From Solea solea (Eukaryota > Chordata > Actinopteri > Pleuronectiformes > Soleidae), in NCBI RefSeq assembly GCF_958295425.1, contig NC_081145.1, positions 20,320,465-20,384,464 of the forward strand: DNA of 64,000 nt, given 5' to 3'. Shown in pieces: positions 1 through 10,500 of this stretch. The notes under the pieces were generated by a model, which had not been told where the DNA came from, ran no database searches, and worked only from the letters and a program-made list of their open reading frames with translations. The position numbers and the translations under genes were made by a program. Position 1 is the stretch's first letter; each line of letters begins with the position of its first letter.

Positions 1-59
1 GCTTTGGAACACGTGTCTTCCATTACATGGGGGGGAAAAAAAAAGTGAATTCCATTTAC

Positions 60-93
60 AAGTCTAAAGAAGTGACATCACTTCTTTAGACTT
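60..93. repeat. 34-bp inverted repeat (hairpin)
   Basis: Two 16-bp arms (AAGTCTAAAGAAGTGA and its exact complement) are separated by two bases. It could be the remnant of a MITE end or simply a hairpin-forming palindrome; I see no matching second copy in the window. Confidence 0.85.
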
Positions 94-1223
94 AGACTAA
101 AAACACGGATGCAAGCATCTCGGGCTAATCATTGTAAGAAATACCAGTCAATATTATAACAACGCTCAGTTACAGTTAGATTCTGTGGCACTGTGAAGTC
201 AGGGATCATCAGGGATCTGACAAACCTGGAGCTAGTCTGCAGGTCCACACTTTTACTGACAGAGCTGGGGAGTGATTGGGGGTCATATGATGACATCATA
301 ACAAACACATCTTAGATAAAAGCATTTATGTTACGTCCCACCGCCAAGATAAAAGGAATGTGATGATATCATGACATTCTATTCTGCATACCTGCATAGG
401 TCACATTCCAAGTAGGAGGACAGCGATGGACGTGGATGATCAGATCAAATGGAGGCAGTCATGCAACGTTAAAGATGCTAACTGCCATAACACCCATGAA
501 AAAGAAGAGGAAAAAGTTCTTTCAGGTAACAACAGCAGAAGTGGGAACACTGGCACAGCCGTTTAGCTTCTTTGACCTATCAAATCACATGAAATTTGAT
601 GTAGGGCCCCAAATCACAGCGTTCATTATCTCAAGGCAAGACCTTTAAATAATCTATCTATTCTAGATTTTACTGGGAGCCAGTGGAGAACAGCGAACAC
701 TGAAGGACTCTTTTAGTTAGGACATTTTAGTTTAAAAATGTTGGATCTACTGGAGGTTTTTTACAGACTTATCCTGACAATAAACAATTTTATAGACCAA
801 TCGAGATAAAACACAAACATGAACTAGTTCTTCAGCATCCTATAGGGACAGAATGTCTCTAATTAGGGACTCCCTGAATACCAAGTGATGCAAATTGATT
901 TTTATCTGCCATTAGGGGGCTTGAACATACATGAAAATTCATGAAGCTTTGCCCAAAATTCATTCAAGCACAATGAGTGCCCACTAAAGTCAGTCTCTGT
1001 AACCTGTTAGTCCTGAAGTTACCATCTGGCTATACAAAAAGTCCTTTGGAGCCAGATTTCAAATTCAACAGGAAGTCATTCATTTAGAATTTTGTAATCA
1101 TTTTTGGCAATTTGGCAAAGGCTCCGTAAGAAATTTCGTAATCAGTAGCCACAACAACCCGGATCGAAGGCAACCAACCGAGTTAGCGACGGCTGCCATT
1201 CACCAAGAAGCATGGGAGCCCTA

Positions 1224-1267
1224 GTGCCATGTCAGTGCCATGTCAGTGCCATGTCAGTGCCATGTCA
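1224..1267. repeat. 11-bp minisatellite, 4 copies
   Basis: Four head-to-tail copies of GTGCCATGTCA, all identical. No gene overlaps it. Identical copies suggest recent expansion. Confidence 0.9.
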
Positions 1268-1549
1268 ATCTTTAGTTTTCATTATGTTGTGCAGGTGGAA
1301 GAAGGCTGTTCTAGACATTTGTTGTATGTATGAATGAATCGTATTACATGTCCTGGTCAGAAAAAACTCCAAGGTTCCTTACAGTGGAACAGGAGGCTAA
1401 GGTAATAATTTCTTTTTAAAAAAGTAGCTATTTGGTCAGATTTTTAGGGATTAGTGCATTTATCTTGTTTTTGTCCGAGTTTAGTTCGGTGTGTTTAATC
1501 TATTTAATCTGGTTTTATTCACTCTGCAGTGTAAGGACACCCAGTGACC

Positions 1550-3070
1550 ATGACACAAAAATTCATATCTACGTCCTCAAGATGTGGCGGCCCTGGCAAA
1601 CACCAGCGCCACATGGCGGCCCCCACCGACGAGTTCATCCAAATCATTACAAGAACCTGCAAGGACACAATCATTCACAACCTCAGGATCCCCAAGGGTC
1701 CTATGCCCCCCACACAGGTCCCCACTTCGACAGTGGAAATAAAAAAACAGTCGTCCACATCGGTGACTACACGGCGTGGCCCCGATATCCGCCAGCTACG
1801 CAAACAGCCCACCACCACTAAAGTGGACATGAAACAAGCAAGGCGTGGCCCTGATATCCGCCAGCTACGCAAACAGCCCGCCACCTCCAAAGTGGACATG
1901 AAAAAAGCGGGTGGCCCTGATTCCCACCAGTGCCGCAAACAATCCCCCAACAAGGACTTTATTCAAATAATCTGCAGAACCAATAAAGACACGATAATTC
2001 ACAATCTCAGGATCCCCAAGGGTCCCCCCCCTTCTGAGATTCTTCCTACTCGAGAGGATCTACTTAATGCTGAAGAAGAAAAAAAGTTGCACAAACTTGA
2101 TAGAGAACTGACCTGTGAACAGAGATGTCTTGATGGTGAGAAAAAGGCAGAGGAAATTCGACAGACCTTGCTGGAGCATGCCCACTTCTTGAGGATGGAA
2201 CAAGAGTATGAAATCAGAAACTTCAACAGCAATATTATGGGAGCTAAGTGCCTCGCCCACAACGAGGCCAAGGTCAAGGAGAACAAAGTGCTCCGAGAAA
2301 AACTTTTGAAGGAGGAGAGGGATTTGATTGCACTGGACCATTTGACACACAAAAAGTTCTGGGATGCCATTGACGAGAGGCAGAGGCGTCAAAAACAATT
2401 TCGCATAGAGTCACGGAAGTGCATCGGTCAGCAGATCCAGGAAAATGTGGAGCGGCGGAAACGCCACGCCGACATGATCAAGATGGAGGGACAGCGGACT
2501 CGAGACGACCTCGAGAGGAAGCGACAGCAAGTGCTCACGGACAAGAGGAGGAAACGGGACGAGGACCGGCGAAAGCACGGCGAAATTCTACGAGTCAATG
2601 AGATCATAATGAACAAGGAAAAGAGGCAGAGGGAGGACGAGCGGGCGGAAAATGTCAAATATATGGAGCAACTGATGCAAATGGAGTTTACAAAAAAGAA
2701 CGAAGAGGAGCAGAAAATCATGAAAAAGGCAAACGACCGAATTTACATTGAGAGTTGCAACCAGCATTTAAGGGAACGTCAGTGTATAGCAAAAGACCAG
2801 AAGGAAGAGGAGAAGATGAAAACATATTGGGTGCTCAACCAACAGCTAGAGAAAGATAAGCAAATACAAGAGCACAAACAGAAGAAGATTGAAGCTCTCA
2901 AGGCTGCAGGGTTCCTTGATGTATACTGCAGTGGCTTGAAAAGAAAGGCTATGGCCGATGCCCGGGCCCAGGCCCCAGCCCAGGCGAGGAATTTGAACGT
3001 CGTGAAAAAACTACCCATTTCCAAAACAAGTAAAATTAAAATATCTGAGAAAGCTTGGTCGTACATGTAG
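1550..3070 (+). CDS. CFAP45-like coiled-coil protein (single coding exon, probable retrogene)
   Basis: Encodes 506 aa from the ATG at 1550 (adenine at -3); a GTG six bases upstream in frame is not a likely start. From about residue 160 to the end it is charged Lys/Glu/Arg-rich coiled coil. Segments such as LRMEQEYEIRNFN followed by AKC, and near the C-terminus EALKAAGFLDVYC followed by a basic stretch, match CFAP45 (CCDC19), a microtubule inner protein of ciliary doublets. Known vertebrate CFAP45 genes have many exons, whereas this coding region has none interrupted, so I infer a retroposed paralogue. The N-terminal 150 residues are unusual: a FIQII...NLRIPKG segment occurs twice, around three 22-23-residue repeats. 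AATAAA lies at 3391-3396. A 5' UTR intron ending at 1529 is possible. It could instead be another CFAP/CCDC coiled-coil family; confidence in the CFAP45 relation is good but not complete. Confidence 0.72.
   Translation: MTQKFISTSSRCGGPGKHQRHMAAPTDEFIQIITRTCKDTIIHNLRIPKGPMPPTQVPTSTVEIKKQSSTSVTTRRGPDIRQLRKQPTTTKVDMKQARRGPDIRQLRKQPATSKVDMKKAGGPDSHQCRKQSPNKDFIQIICRTNKDTIIHNLRIPKGPPPSEILPTREDLLNAEEEKKLHKLDRELTCEQRCLDGEKKAEEIRQTLLEHAHFLRMEQEYEIRNFNSNIMGAKCLAHNEAKVKENKVLREKLLKEERDLIALDHLTHKKFWDAIDERQRRQKQFRIESRKCIGQQIQENVERRKRHADMIKMEGQRTRDDLERKRQQVLTDKRRKRDEDRRKHGEILRVNEIIMNKEKRQREDERAENVKYMEQLMQMEFTKKNEEEQKIMKKANDRIYIESCNQHLRERQCIAKDQKEEEKMKTYWVLNQQLEKDKQIQEHKQKKIEALKAAGFLDVYCSGLKRKAMADARAQAPAQARNLNVVKKLPISKTSKIKISEKAWSYM
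1632..2031 (+). repeat. coding internal repeats in CFAP45-like N-terminus
   Basis: A segment of about 75 bp at 1632-1706 (FIQII, then KDTIIHNLRIPKG) recurs at 1959-2031. Between them lie three units starting at 1776, 1845 and 1911 (spacings 69 and 66 bp), each coding GPD, then RQLRKQ or a variant, then, in the first two, KVDMK. All changes keep the reading frame. The FIQII segment aligns best with the region just before the coiled coil in CFAP45, so it is this conserved block that was duplicated. Confidence 0.85.
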
Positions 3071-3390
3071 CAGGACGTTGTTCAAAGGAGTTGACAACTT
3101 GACTTGGATATTTGACTTCTTATCAGAGAAGCCCCCCCACAGTTGTGACTGACAGCTGGGAAAACCCCCTTTTGTGGGTTATATTACCTGCCTTTACAGT
3201 CGTTTGTCACTGCAACTCTTACTTGGAAAAAGTACGATTTTAGCATATTTTTTTCTTGTAATTTATCAGTAATAAGTAATGTCAGGGGTCGCCAACCACT
3301 GCCTATTAGAAGAATCACAGAGACATTCTGTGAATACATTCACAATATACTGACACATGTTGTGTATTAGTTGTTGAGTATATCATTTGC

Positions 3391-3396
3391 AATAAA
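3391..3396 (+). terminator. candidate polyadenylation signal of the CFAP45-like gene
   Basis: Canonical AATAAA about 320 bases after the stop codon at 3068-3070, on the coding strand, in an AT-rich stretch. Confidence 0.45.
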
Positions 3397-5021
3397 AAAG
3401 ATACAATAATGTTCCGTGTTAAGTCACAGTGTCTGAAGCTCGTGATCAGTGCCATTTGAAAGACGTTTCAAGACAAGTTAAAAGTTACAGAACTTGCTGC
3501 CCATTGTAACAGAGAATTTAGAGCGCTCTTTAATAAGAATGAAGGGGAAACGGTTTGGTTTGGTGCGAGTGCTGCATTTTACATCACGACTGATGGAGGA
3601 AAGACGGAAGCGTAACAGCAACGATAGTAAAGTGTGACAGCAGCAGCAAACTTGAGGTTCAGGAATCCATCCAGCTTCTCTGAAACATGGATGAGGAGAT
3701 AGTGAGACATGGAAACTCATTTTCAAAAGAGATTCTTCTCAAAGAGATGTGCCCCGGACATTTGAATTCTTTAAATGCTTAGGACGGGGGCATCAATCGT
3801 TTTCTTTTGCATCTCCTTCAGCAATGGATACACTGGACCATGCTCTATGAAAGGAAAGGAGATGAAGCCGGTTGAGGTAGACTGATTGTTCAACACAATT
3901 TTAATAATCAGAATGGGTCAAATACTATTAAATGAATTTGCATAATTGTGGTGTTTAGATATACACATGTGCCTGTTTTCTGACAAGACTGAAGCAGCTT
4001 TTTAAATAATACATCAGTTGCATTTCTACTCGTATCGCTTTACTTTTCTTATCCAAACAATGTCAAAGTCGGCACTGTACACACTGGTGCGGCCAAGTTT
4101 GCAATCCATTCGACAAACATGTGACTGCCATACGGATGAATAGAATATCTGTTAGTGCTACACTGGGAAAACAATCTGTTTTACTTAATTAATGAGATCA
4201 TTTTTAAAGAAATATTTTTTTTAAGTCAGCACTGCACAGTGCACACTGGTGGACCTTGTACAGTAAGTCACCTGATGAGTCTGAAGACTCTGGCTGCACC
4301 TTCACTGCTAACACACCCTTTTTTGGGGAGTTAATGTACATGTGACGCCTGTAGGTGGCGCGCTGATCGTCATCAATATAATGCCACAACTTCCAGGTTA
4401 GATATCCTGATTGTCCATGTCAAAAACATCACCAGCACAAAAAATATATTGTTAAAAACAAAGTGCACGCCACTATTCATTCATATTGAGACCCCTGCTC
4501 CAACTGGAGGGAAAAGTCAAAAGACGAGGGACAAACATGATTGTTGAAGGGTTCAGTGAGGCTTTGGTTTCTGGCCACTGGATGGACAAAGGTGGGGCTG
4601 GCCTCTCTCCACAGCTGTCTGTCTTTGGAAGGACAGACAGCAACCTCTTCCTCTAGAGCATAAAAGTACAAATGGGGTTGATAAACCAAATAAATCATGA
4701 AAGAGGACATACTGTACCTGTGCCTGGGTTGGTGAACAAGTTAGGTGTAAGTGTGTATTTAATCCAGGATCGATGCGAGCCATATAGCCAGAAAACATGG
4801 CTGACCAGGTCGAGGGAAAGAGTGGGAGAGATACAAAATGCACATCCTCAGCTGCTTGAGATCATTGGTGGCTGTTTAAAGGTCCAAGCAGAGCAGCACA
4901 TATTTACTGTGAGTGCACACAGAACAGACACATTTTTAGGTATCATAGGACAAGGAAGGTCTAATTTCCTAGTTTGACAGTGTGGGTGTCCTTAAAATCA
5001 CAATGACACAGTTGATCTGCA

Positions 5022-5063
5022 GGACCATTACCTGGACCATTACCTGGACCATTACCTGGACCA
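5022..5063. repeat. 12-bp minisatellite, 3.5 copies
   Basis: Tandem copies of GGACCATTACCT, identical across 3.5 units; intergenic. Confidence 0.85.
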
Positions 5064-6414
5064 GGCCGAGTGCTAGAATCCTCTCTGCCTCCACTGCCTA
5101 CGTCGCTTCTGCCACTAAACATGGAAAAAATGTCAGTGTTTTCAGTTAATCATCACAGGCATTGATGCACGTACTCCGACACATTTTGAAGTTTCTCCAG
5201 TAAAAAAAAAAAAAAAATTAAAGCCCCAAAGATTAAATATACTTAGCCAAAATCATAGGTTTATTATTAGTTATTTTGGAGTGAATTAAATAAGGCACAT
5301 TCACGTCATCTTAACACATTCAAACCTGAAAAAAAGCGGAAACTGATTAGGACTTGACGGACATGTGCTGTTGTTTTTGTTCATGAGGTGTCAAGTTCAG
5401 GTTCATTTAAAGCAGTGAACTTCTTTTTCTTCAGAAACGGTCTGCAGTCAAACACATACAGTAAGACGTGGCAATAATGTGTGAACAGTAAAAACACCAG
5501 CAGTGTTCTTGCTTGTTAAATGTCAAATGGTATAGCAACATACTTTTGATCTGAAGCCTTCGTGGGGCTTTGTACGTATAAACCAAACTACGATTGGCTC
5601 GGTGTCATTTCTAATAAAATAAAAGTGACTAAAGGCTGACGGAAAGCCCACGATATTCCATTAATGGGTTGAATACATGCAGAAACAGTAATGTCATTCT
5701 TGAACCTCTCCTCTATAAAATTCATTCTAACATTCAGGAGAAGTCAACCCTCTCTGAACACATGACACACATAAATAACATTGAAGTATTCAAATAAAAA
5801 GTATGTAGAATAGTATGTTTCTAAAGTGGGAGACAAATTAATTAATATTTGAACTCTTATCTAAATCTAACATGTAGCATTCAAGTAAAAAAAAGAAAAC
5901 AAGTCCAGTGCTCAGATCAGCAATACAGCAAAATAAACAACAACATTCAAAACTAAAATAACATAAAAGTCCATCCCTTTTTCTTTTAGTTTAAGCCGAG
6001 TGAAAAACAAAGTGCATCACACTGAGTGGGAGAAGGAAGAGGAGGAGATACAGGAGCTGTGAACACAAAGCCCTATTTTACAAAGCACAGGTGCTTCAGT
6101 TGGGATTGTGTTCATGTCGCTGCTATACTCAGTATGAAATGTTCTTCAGCAGAATCTACTACATGAATATGACAAGACAATTATTGTTCGACAAAATGAA
6201 CAGGTGGAGGTGTTGAGCAAACACGGGCACATTTAAGAAGAAAGTCTTTGATTTGATATGAAGGGCCAGAAGTTTTCAAAGCCGTTTCTCTTGTGGCTGA
6301 ATGATTAAAAATGTTATTTTATAGGGAATAAACTGAGAGGTGGGAAATGAGAAGAATAGTGGCAAAGAATAGTGACTTCCATTTTTTTTTCTTGGCATTT
6401 GCAGTATGTTAGGT

Positions 6415-6451
6415 CTATATATATATGTCTATATATATATATATATATATA
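6415..6451. repeat. (TA)n microsatellite
   Basis: Alternating TA interrupted once by a GTC, in intergenic DNA. Confidence 0.85.
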
Positions 6452-6939
6452 AATCATCGACTCCATGGCTGACTGATGCCAACATGATGATAGGGAGGAA
6501 ATCTAAGGATGTGTACAACACACTTTTTGCATTTTGTGGTGACTTTTTAAAGAGCCAGTAATCCCAAATTGCAAAAATATTGCAAATTCAACTTTCCTCT
6601 CCACAAACTGTGTTGTGATATTCCTCCAACTATTATCACAATGCATAAAAATCAAGTTTAATGTGTGAAATGCACATTGCTGATTTATTACAGTATTACT
6701 TTGTACTAGTAAAATAGCACCCACACCTGTTATCTGTGTTTCTTATCCACACACTGTGACCTCAGTAAGTCACCTACTAAGTTTGAAGCCTGTCAAGTGA
6801 ACTGTTGGACAGTTATGTGAATAAGAGACGGACAGGCGGAAGGACAGGCACACAGACAAAACAGATCTTTCTTCAGTTAATAGAGAGAGATATATACACA
6901 GCATGACTACGTGGCGGAACACGTGGCTAACACACAAGA

Positions 6940-6984
6940 ATGTTGTTGGGGTTCAGGTCTTTTTTGTGGAGTTTGCATATTCTC

Positions 6985-7022
<38 letters not shown>

Positions 7023-7195
7023 CTCTCTGGGTTCTTCAGTTTTCTCCTACAGTACAAAAACATGCAGAGGTTCTACATTGACTGTGGCTGTGAATGTGAG
7101 CGTGAATGGTTGTGCATCTCCCGCCTTTCTCCCTATGTCAGCTGGGATTGGCTCCAGTGACCCCTCATGTGGGGGATAAAGCGGTAATGAGTAGT
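6940..7195 (+). repeat. degenerate teleost interspersed repeat with internal (TG)n
   Basis: Contains, in order, a GGAGTTTGCATATTCTCCC-type segment, a TG run at 6987-7021, a TACAGTACAAAAACATGCA-type segment, a TGAATGTGAGCGTGAATGGT segment and CAGCTGGGATTGGCTCCAG. I recognise this order as a very common, diverged repeat of fish genomes; I cannot assign its superfamily from sequence alone. Confidence 0.6.
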
Positions 7196-7564
7196 ATTTA
7201 GAACTGTGTGTGCAGTGTTGCTGTGTCTAACCCTAACTGGACTTTGTGAATCTACATTTCCACACCATCACAGCACTGTGTTATGTCATTACAGTGCTGT
7301 TTTTGGCCTGAAGGAATGAGACCGATAATGGCACTACAAGGTGTTGTTGGAAATTAAAACTCATTGAGTGGCTGCAGAAATCTGACGGACCTAAAACCGA
7401 TGCTGAATGACCAAATACTACAGGTACAGTTTTTTGGTGAGACGAGTGAACTGGCCCTTTACACTCTTGTAATTTTTTTGTTGCTTGTGCAAAGTAAAAC
7501 CGGTGAAGTCTTTCTGACCAGCAGCTAGTTCAGTCCATGTAACTGTTGGATGGGGGACTGGAGG

Positions 7565-10500
7565 TCAGTGGGGGGGGGGGGGGGGGCGAGTGGCATTGGA
7601 GTTCCCATCTTTGCTCTCCGACTGTGACGGCTCGGCATCGACACAGGGTGGCGTCAGGTCGTCGGACGCCTCTGCTAATGTTCCGTTTACAGGCCGCAGG
7701 ATCTGGCGGTCGGTGTGAGAAGACTCGTCCGACGTGTTTGAAACAGAGAGGCTGGGTAAAAGGTGCGTAGGAGGGGCTTCGAACAAATTGTCAGGGAGTG
7801 ACAATGCATTAAACGGCGGGGATGGTGAGGTCTCACTACCGGTGCTACAGGTAGACACATCGGTGGAGTGTGCGTCGTGTGCATCGTGTGCATCTGTGGA
7901 CGTCTGAACGTCCGCTGACAGAGAGTCAGCAGCGGTGTTGATGGCAGGTGAGTCATCGGTCTGACCACTTTCTTTTTCAGTGCATTCACTTGTGTTATAA
8001 ACTGACGGAGACTCCAGCCGCTCCGACGTGTGTCCGCCGGAGTCCAACGTGTGACAGCGTCCGAGGGGCCGCTCTCCCCGCCGGAGCCCGGACTTGATCG
8101 CCGCCGAGGGGCTGCTGACCTCTACCGTCTCCCCTCGCCTCAACCTCCTCCTGTCTGGATTCATCTGTGGAGAAGTCAAGTACTTTTATATCATTCATAT
8201 AAATGCTTTAGTGCAACATTATACAGTGTTTAACAAATGTTTCTGTAATGATTTATACACAAGTATATTAACCAAAATGATATTTCTAATGCTAAAATAG
8301 AATTGTTATCCATGAATTTTACAGAAAAAAAAAACTAGTAAAGCACTTTTACTAGTAAAGCACTTTATTATTTCTTGATAAAGATGTCAAATTATAGTTA
8401 TTTACTTGCGTTCCTGAACAGAAAAATTTGTTTTAGTGGTTAAATGTTATGCTTGATTAATTACTCACCTCTCAGAGAAGACCAATAAAATGTTTTAAAA
8501 CAGGTTTTTGAAAGATTTTTTAAATATTGAATGCTTCTCAGTCTATTACATTAGACTAATACATAAGCACTGTGTAGGAAAAATACTGAGGTTGAGTGTT
8601 GGCCACAGGTGATTATGTTCACAGTTAAAAAAAGCATACATAGCATTACATTTCAAATAATTACACACAGAGGTTTGCACAGGTGTTGTTCTAAGGACAC
8701 TAAGCATTAACCATAACAAGTTAATGACTAACCCCATCCTTAAAACTCACAATTCTAATTTTAGCCTAAACTATTACTTCTACGTGGCATTTGTCTTATC
8801 TGTTAACAGGATTACATAAAAGAAAAACTGTTTTCCATAAAACTTGCCAGGTGTAAACCAAGGAAGAACCCATAGCTGCTGAGGTGGATACAGGAATTTG
8901 TTGCTTTCGTTGTGTACATCGACATCTTTATGAATTTCGAATGAAATGTTTAATTATGACAAACACACCAAGCTGTCAGTGAAATACTTTAATCCGAATA
9001 TGTTTTCTGAGGTGATGTATGGAAAAATGATCTGCATAAACAGATGTTAACATCAGGTCTGAACAGTACAGGTGGTATAAGAGAGTGTGTTGGATTTTGT
9101 ACCTGGTTCAGGGTTGGTGAAAACCTGGGAGGAGGACTGGAGGAGCCTTTCTTCATCTGCTGAATCCTAAATTAAACACATTAACTCAATCACATGAACA
9201 ATAAAAAACCAGCCCGGAAATCTACACCGCTCCACATTACCAAGCAGTCTACCTGCTCATGGACTGAGCCAGTTTCTGTCTCCGGCTGTTGGGGGGATCC
9301 TGCAGCCTCAGCCGCTGCACAAATGAATGAGCTGCAGTGACGATGACAGAGAGAGAGAAAAAATTATCCAGATTCAAACAAGAGTGCTTGATTTTGGACA
9401 ATGAGAGCTTGAAAGAAAAAAAAACAACTAACAAATATCTTGATATTTATTTATATTACCAAGAGCTCCTTTGGGGACAGAGAGGAGTTTGATTGGTTCA
9501 GCGTCAGGAGAGAGTCCAGAGGCTTTCTGCAGGGCTCTCAGGATCTCAGTGTTCTGCAGAAGAAAGGAACAGTTAAAGCCCGTGGCCAAGTGGAAAGGGA
9601 ACTTGGCTTGTAACCGGAGGGTCGCTGGTTCAAATCCCCACCCGGCCAAAAAAAAAGGGCTGGGGTACCCCTGAGCAAGGTACCCAACCCCCAATGCTCC
9701 CCGGGCGCTACTCAGTGTAGCGCCCGGCAGCCCACTGCTCCTAATTCTAGGATGGGTCAAATGCAGAGAAATACTTTCCCTAAAGGGATTAATTCAATTC
9801 TAATTCTTATTGTTTTTAATTCTGACTAATTAATTAAGTGAGGGATAATGAGCATCGGGCCAGTCATTATTGTAGATTGAAGCAAGACTTGGTCTTGAAT
9901 CACCCTGAAGCTTATGACACAGCAACTTATAATACAAATAATTTGAAACAAAGTATTTACCTGAACGTGATTTTTTATTATTTAGAAAACATTGTATTCC
10001 AGTGGTTTGCAAAGGTCTTTTGCTCTCTGTGTGTTTTTAACTCTTGCTTTTTCTGTGCAAATGTTTTCCCCAGTGCTTTTACTTCAGCCATTGACCACAA
10101 AATTACAATTTCATCCTGTTCCAAATATAAACTAACAGCAAAGTTAGTAAATAATAAAGTCTGGATACACTTCCTCTTTCAAGTAAACGGAAAGGTGTGT
10201 CCAAACTTTTGACTGGTAGTGTATGAAGAGTTATATTCCACAGTGTTTCCAATCCAGATGGTTTTATTTGCCAATGAGTCTATGTGAAGAGAGTCACGAG
10301 TCTTCTTTCTACAGATTGTTGGGTAGTTCTCTGATTAGAAGCATCCCAGCATCAGCATCTCTTTCTCAACAAGTGGTAGAGGTAATGGTCCCGTGTGAAG
10401 GCCACAGTAAGTTCTTATACACTCTTAAAAATGGGAGCGGACTATTGGCTGCAATTGCTGATAATAATTAACCTTACACTGTACACCCTCCCCTGACCCT

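Larger units (their letters stand above)
1..1549. other. intergenic region with short repeats
   Basis: No supported coding gene. It holds a 34-bp near-perfect inverted repeat at 60-93 and a four-copy 11-bp tandem repeat at 1224-1267. A good 3' splice-acceptor-like sequence (pyrimidine-rich, ending in CTGCAG at 1524-1529) lies 20 bases before the start codon of the CFAP45-like gene, so a 5' noncoding exon of that gene may lie here. Small reading frames in the region resemble nothing I recognise. Confidence 0.5.
3397..7564. other. intergenic region between CFAP45-like gene and ankrd27
   Basis: No coding region supported. It contains the 12-bp minisatellite at 5022-5063, a TA microsatellite near 6415-6451 and a degenerate teleost interspersed repeat with a TG run at about 6940-7195. 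The two flanking genes converge here. The ankrd27 3' UTR must start at 7564 and run leftward; an inverted AATAAA at 6684-6689 is one weak candidate for its end. Confidence 0.45.

Noticed and set aside
1432..1821. 129-codon + strand frame overlapping the CFAP45-like start
   Set aside because: It is in another frame, rich in His/Pro from repeat DNA, and has no family resemblance.
2419..2601. Short frames within the CFAP45-like coding region on both strands
   Set aside because: Shadows of the long Lys/Glu/Arg-rich frame.
4672..4977. 101-codon + strand frame in the intergenic region
   Set aside because: No recognisable domain, no splice context, and overlapping opposite-strand frames of the same size; consistent with chance.
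6987..7160. Cys/Val-rich small protein
   Set aside because: The Cys-Val run is just the TG microsatellite translated.
7565..7770. Forward-strand open frames with Gly-rich or zinc-like content across the ankrd27 last exon
   Set aside because: They overlap the antisense ankrd27 exon, whose frame matches the family ([11 protein letters not shown]); the Gly run is only the complement of the C17 tract.
7995..8198. Alternative minus-strand frame reading [14 protein letters not shown] at the last ankrd27 exon
   Set aside because: It would follow from an acceptor at 8165-8166, but that frame ends early and loses the [11 protein letters not shown] match; the acceptor at 8155-8156 keeps frame with the previous exon.
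9583..9660. Possible tRNA gene
   Set aside because: A and B boxes are present but no complete cloverleaf with an anticodon arm and acceptor stem can be drawn; it is the head of a SINE.
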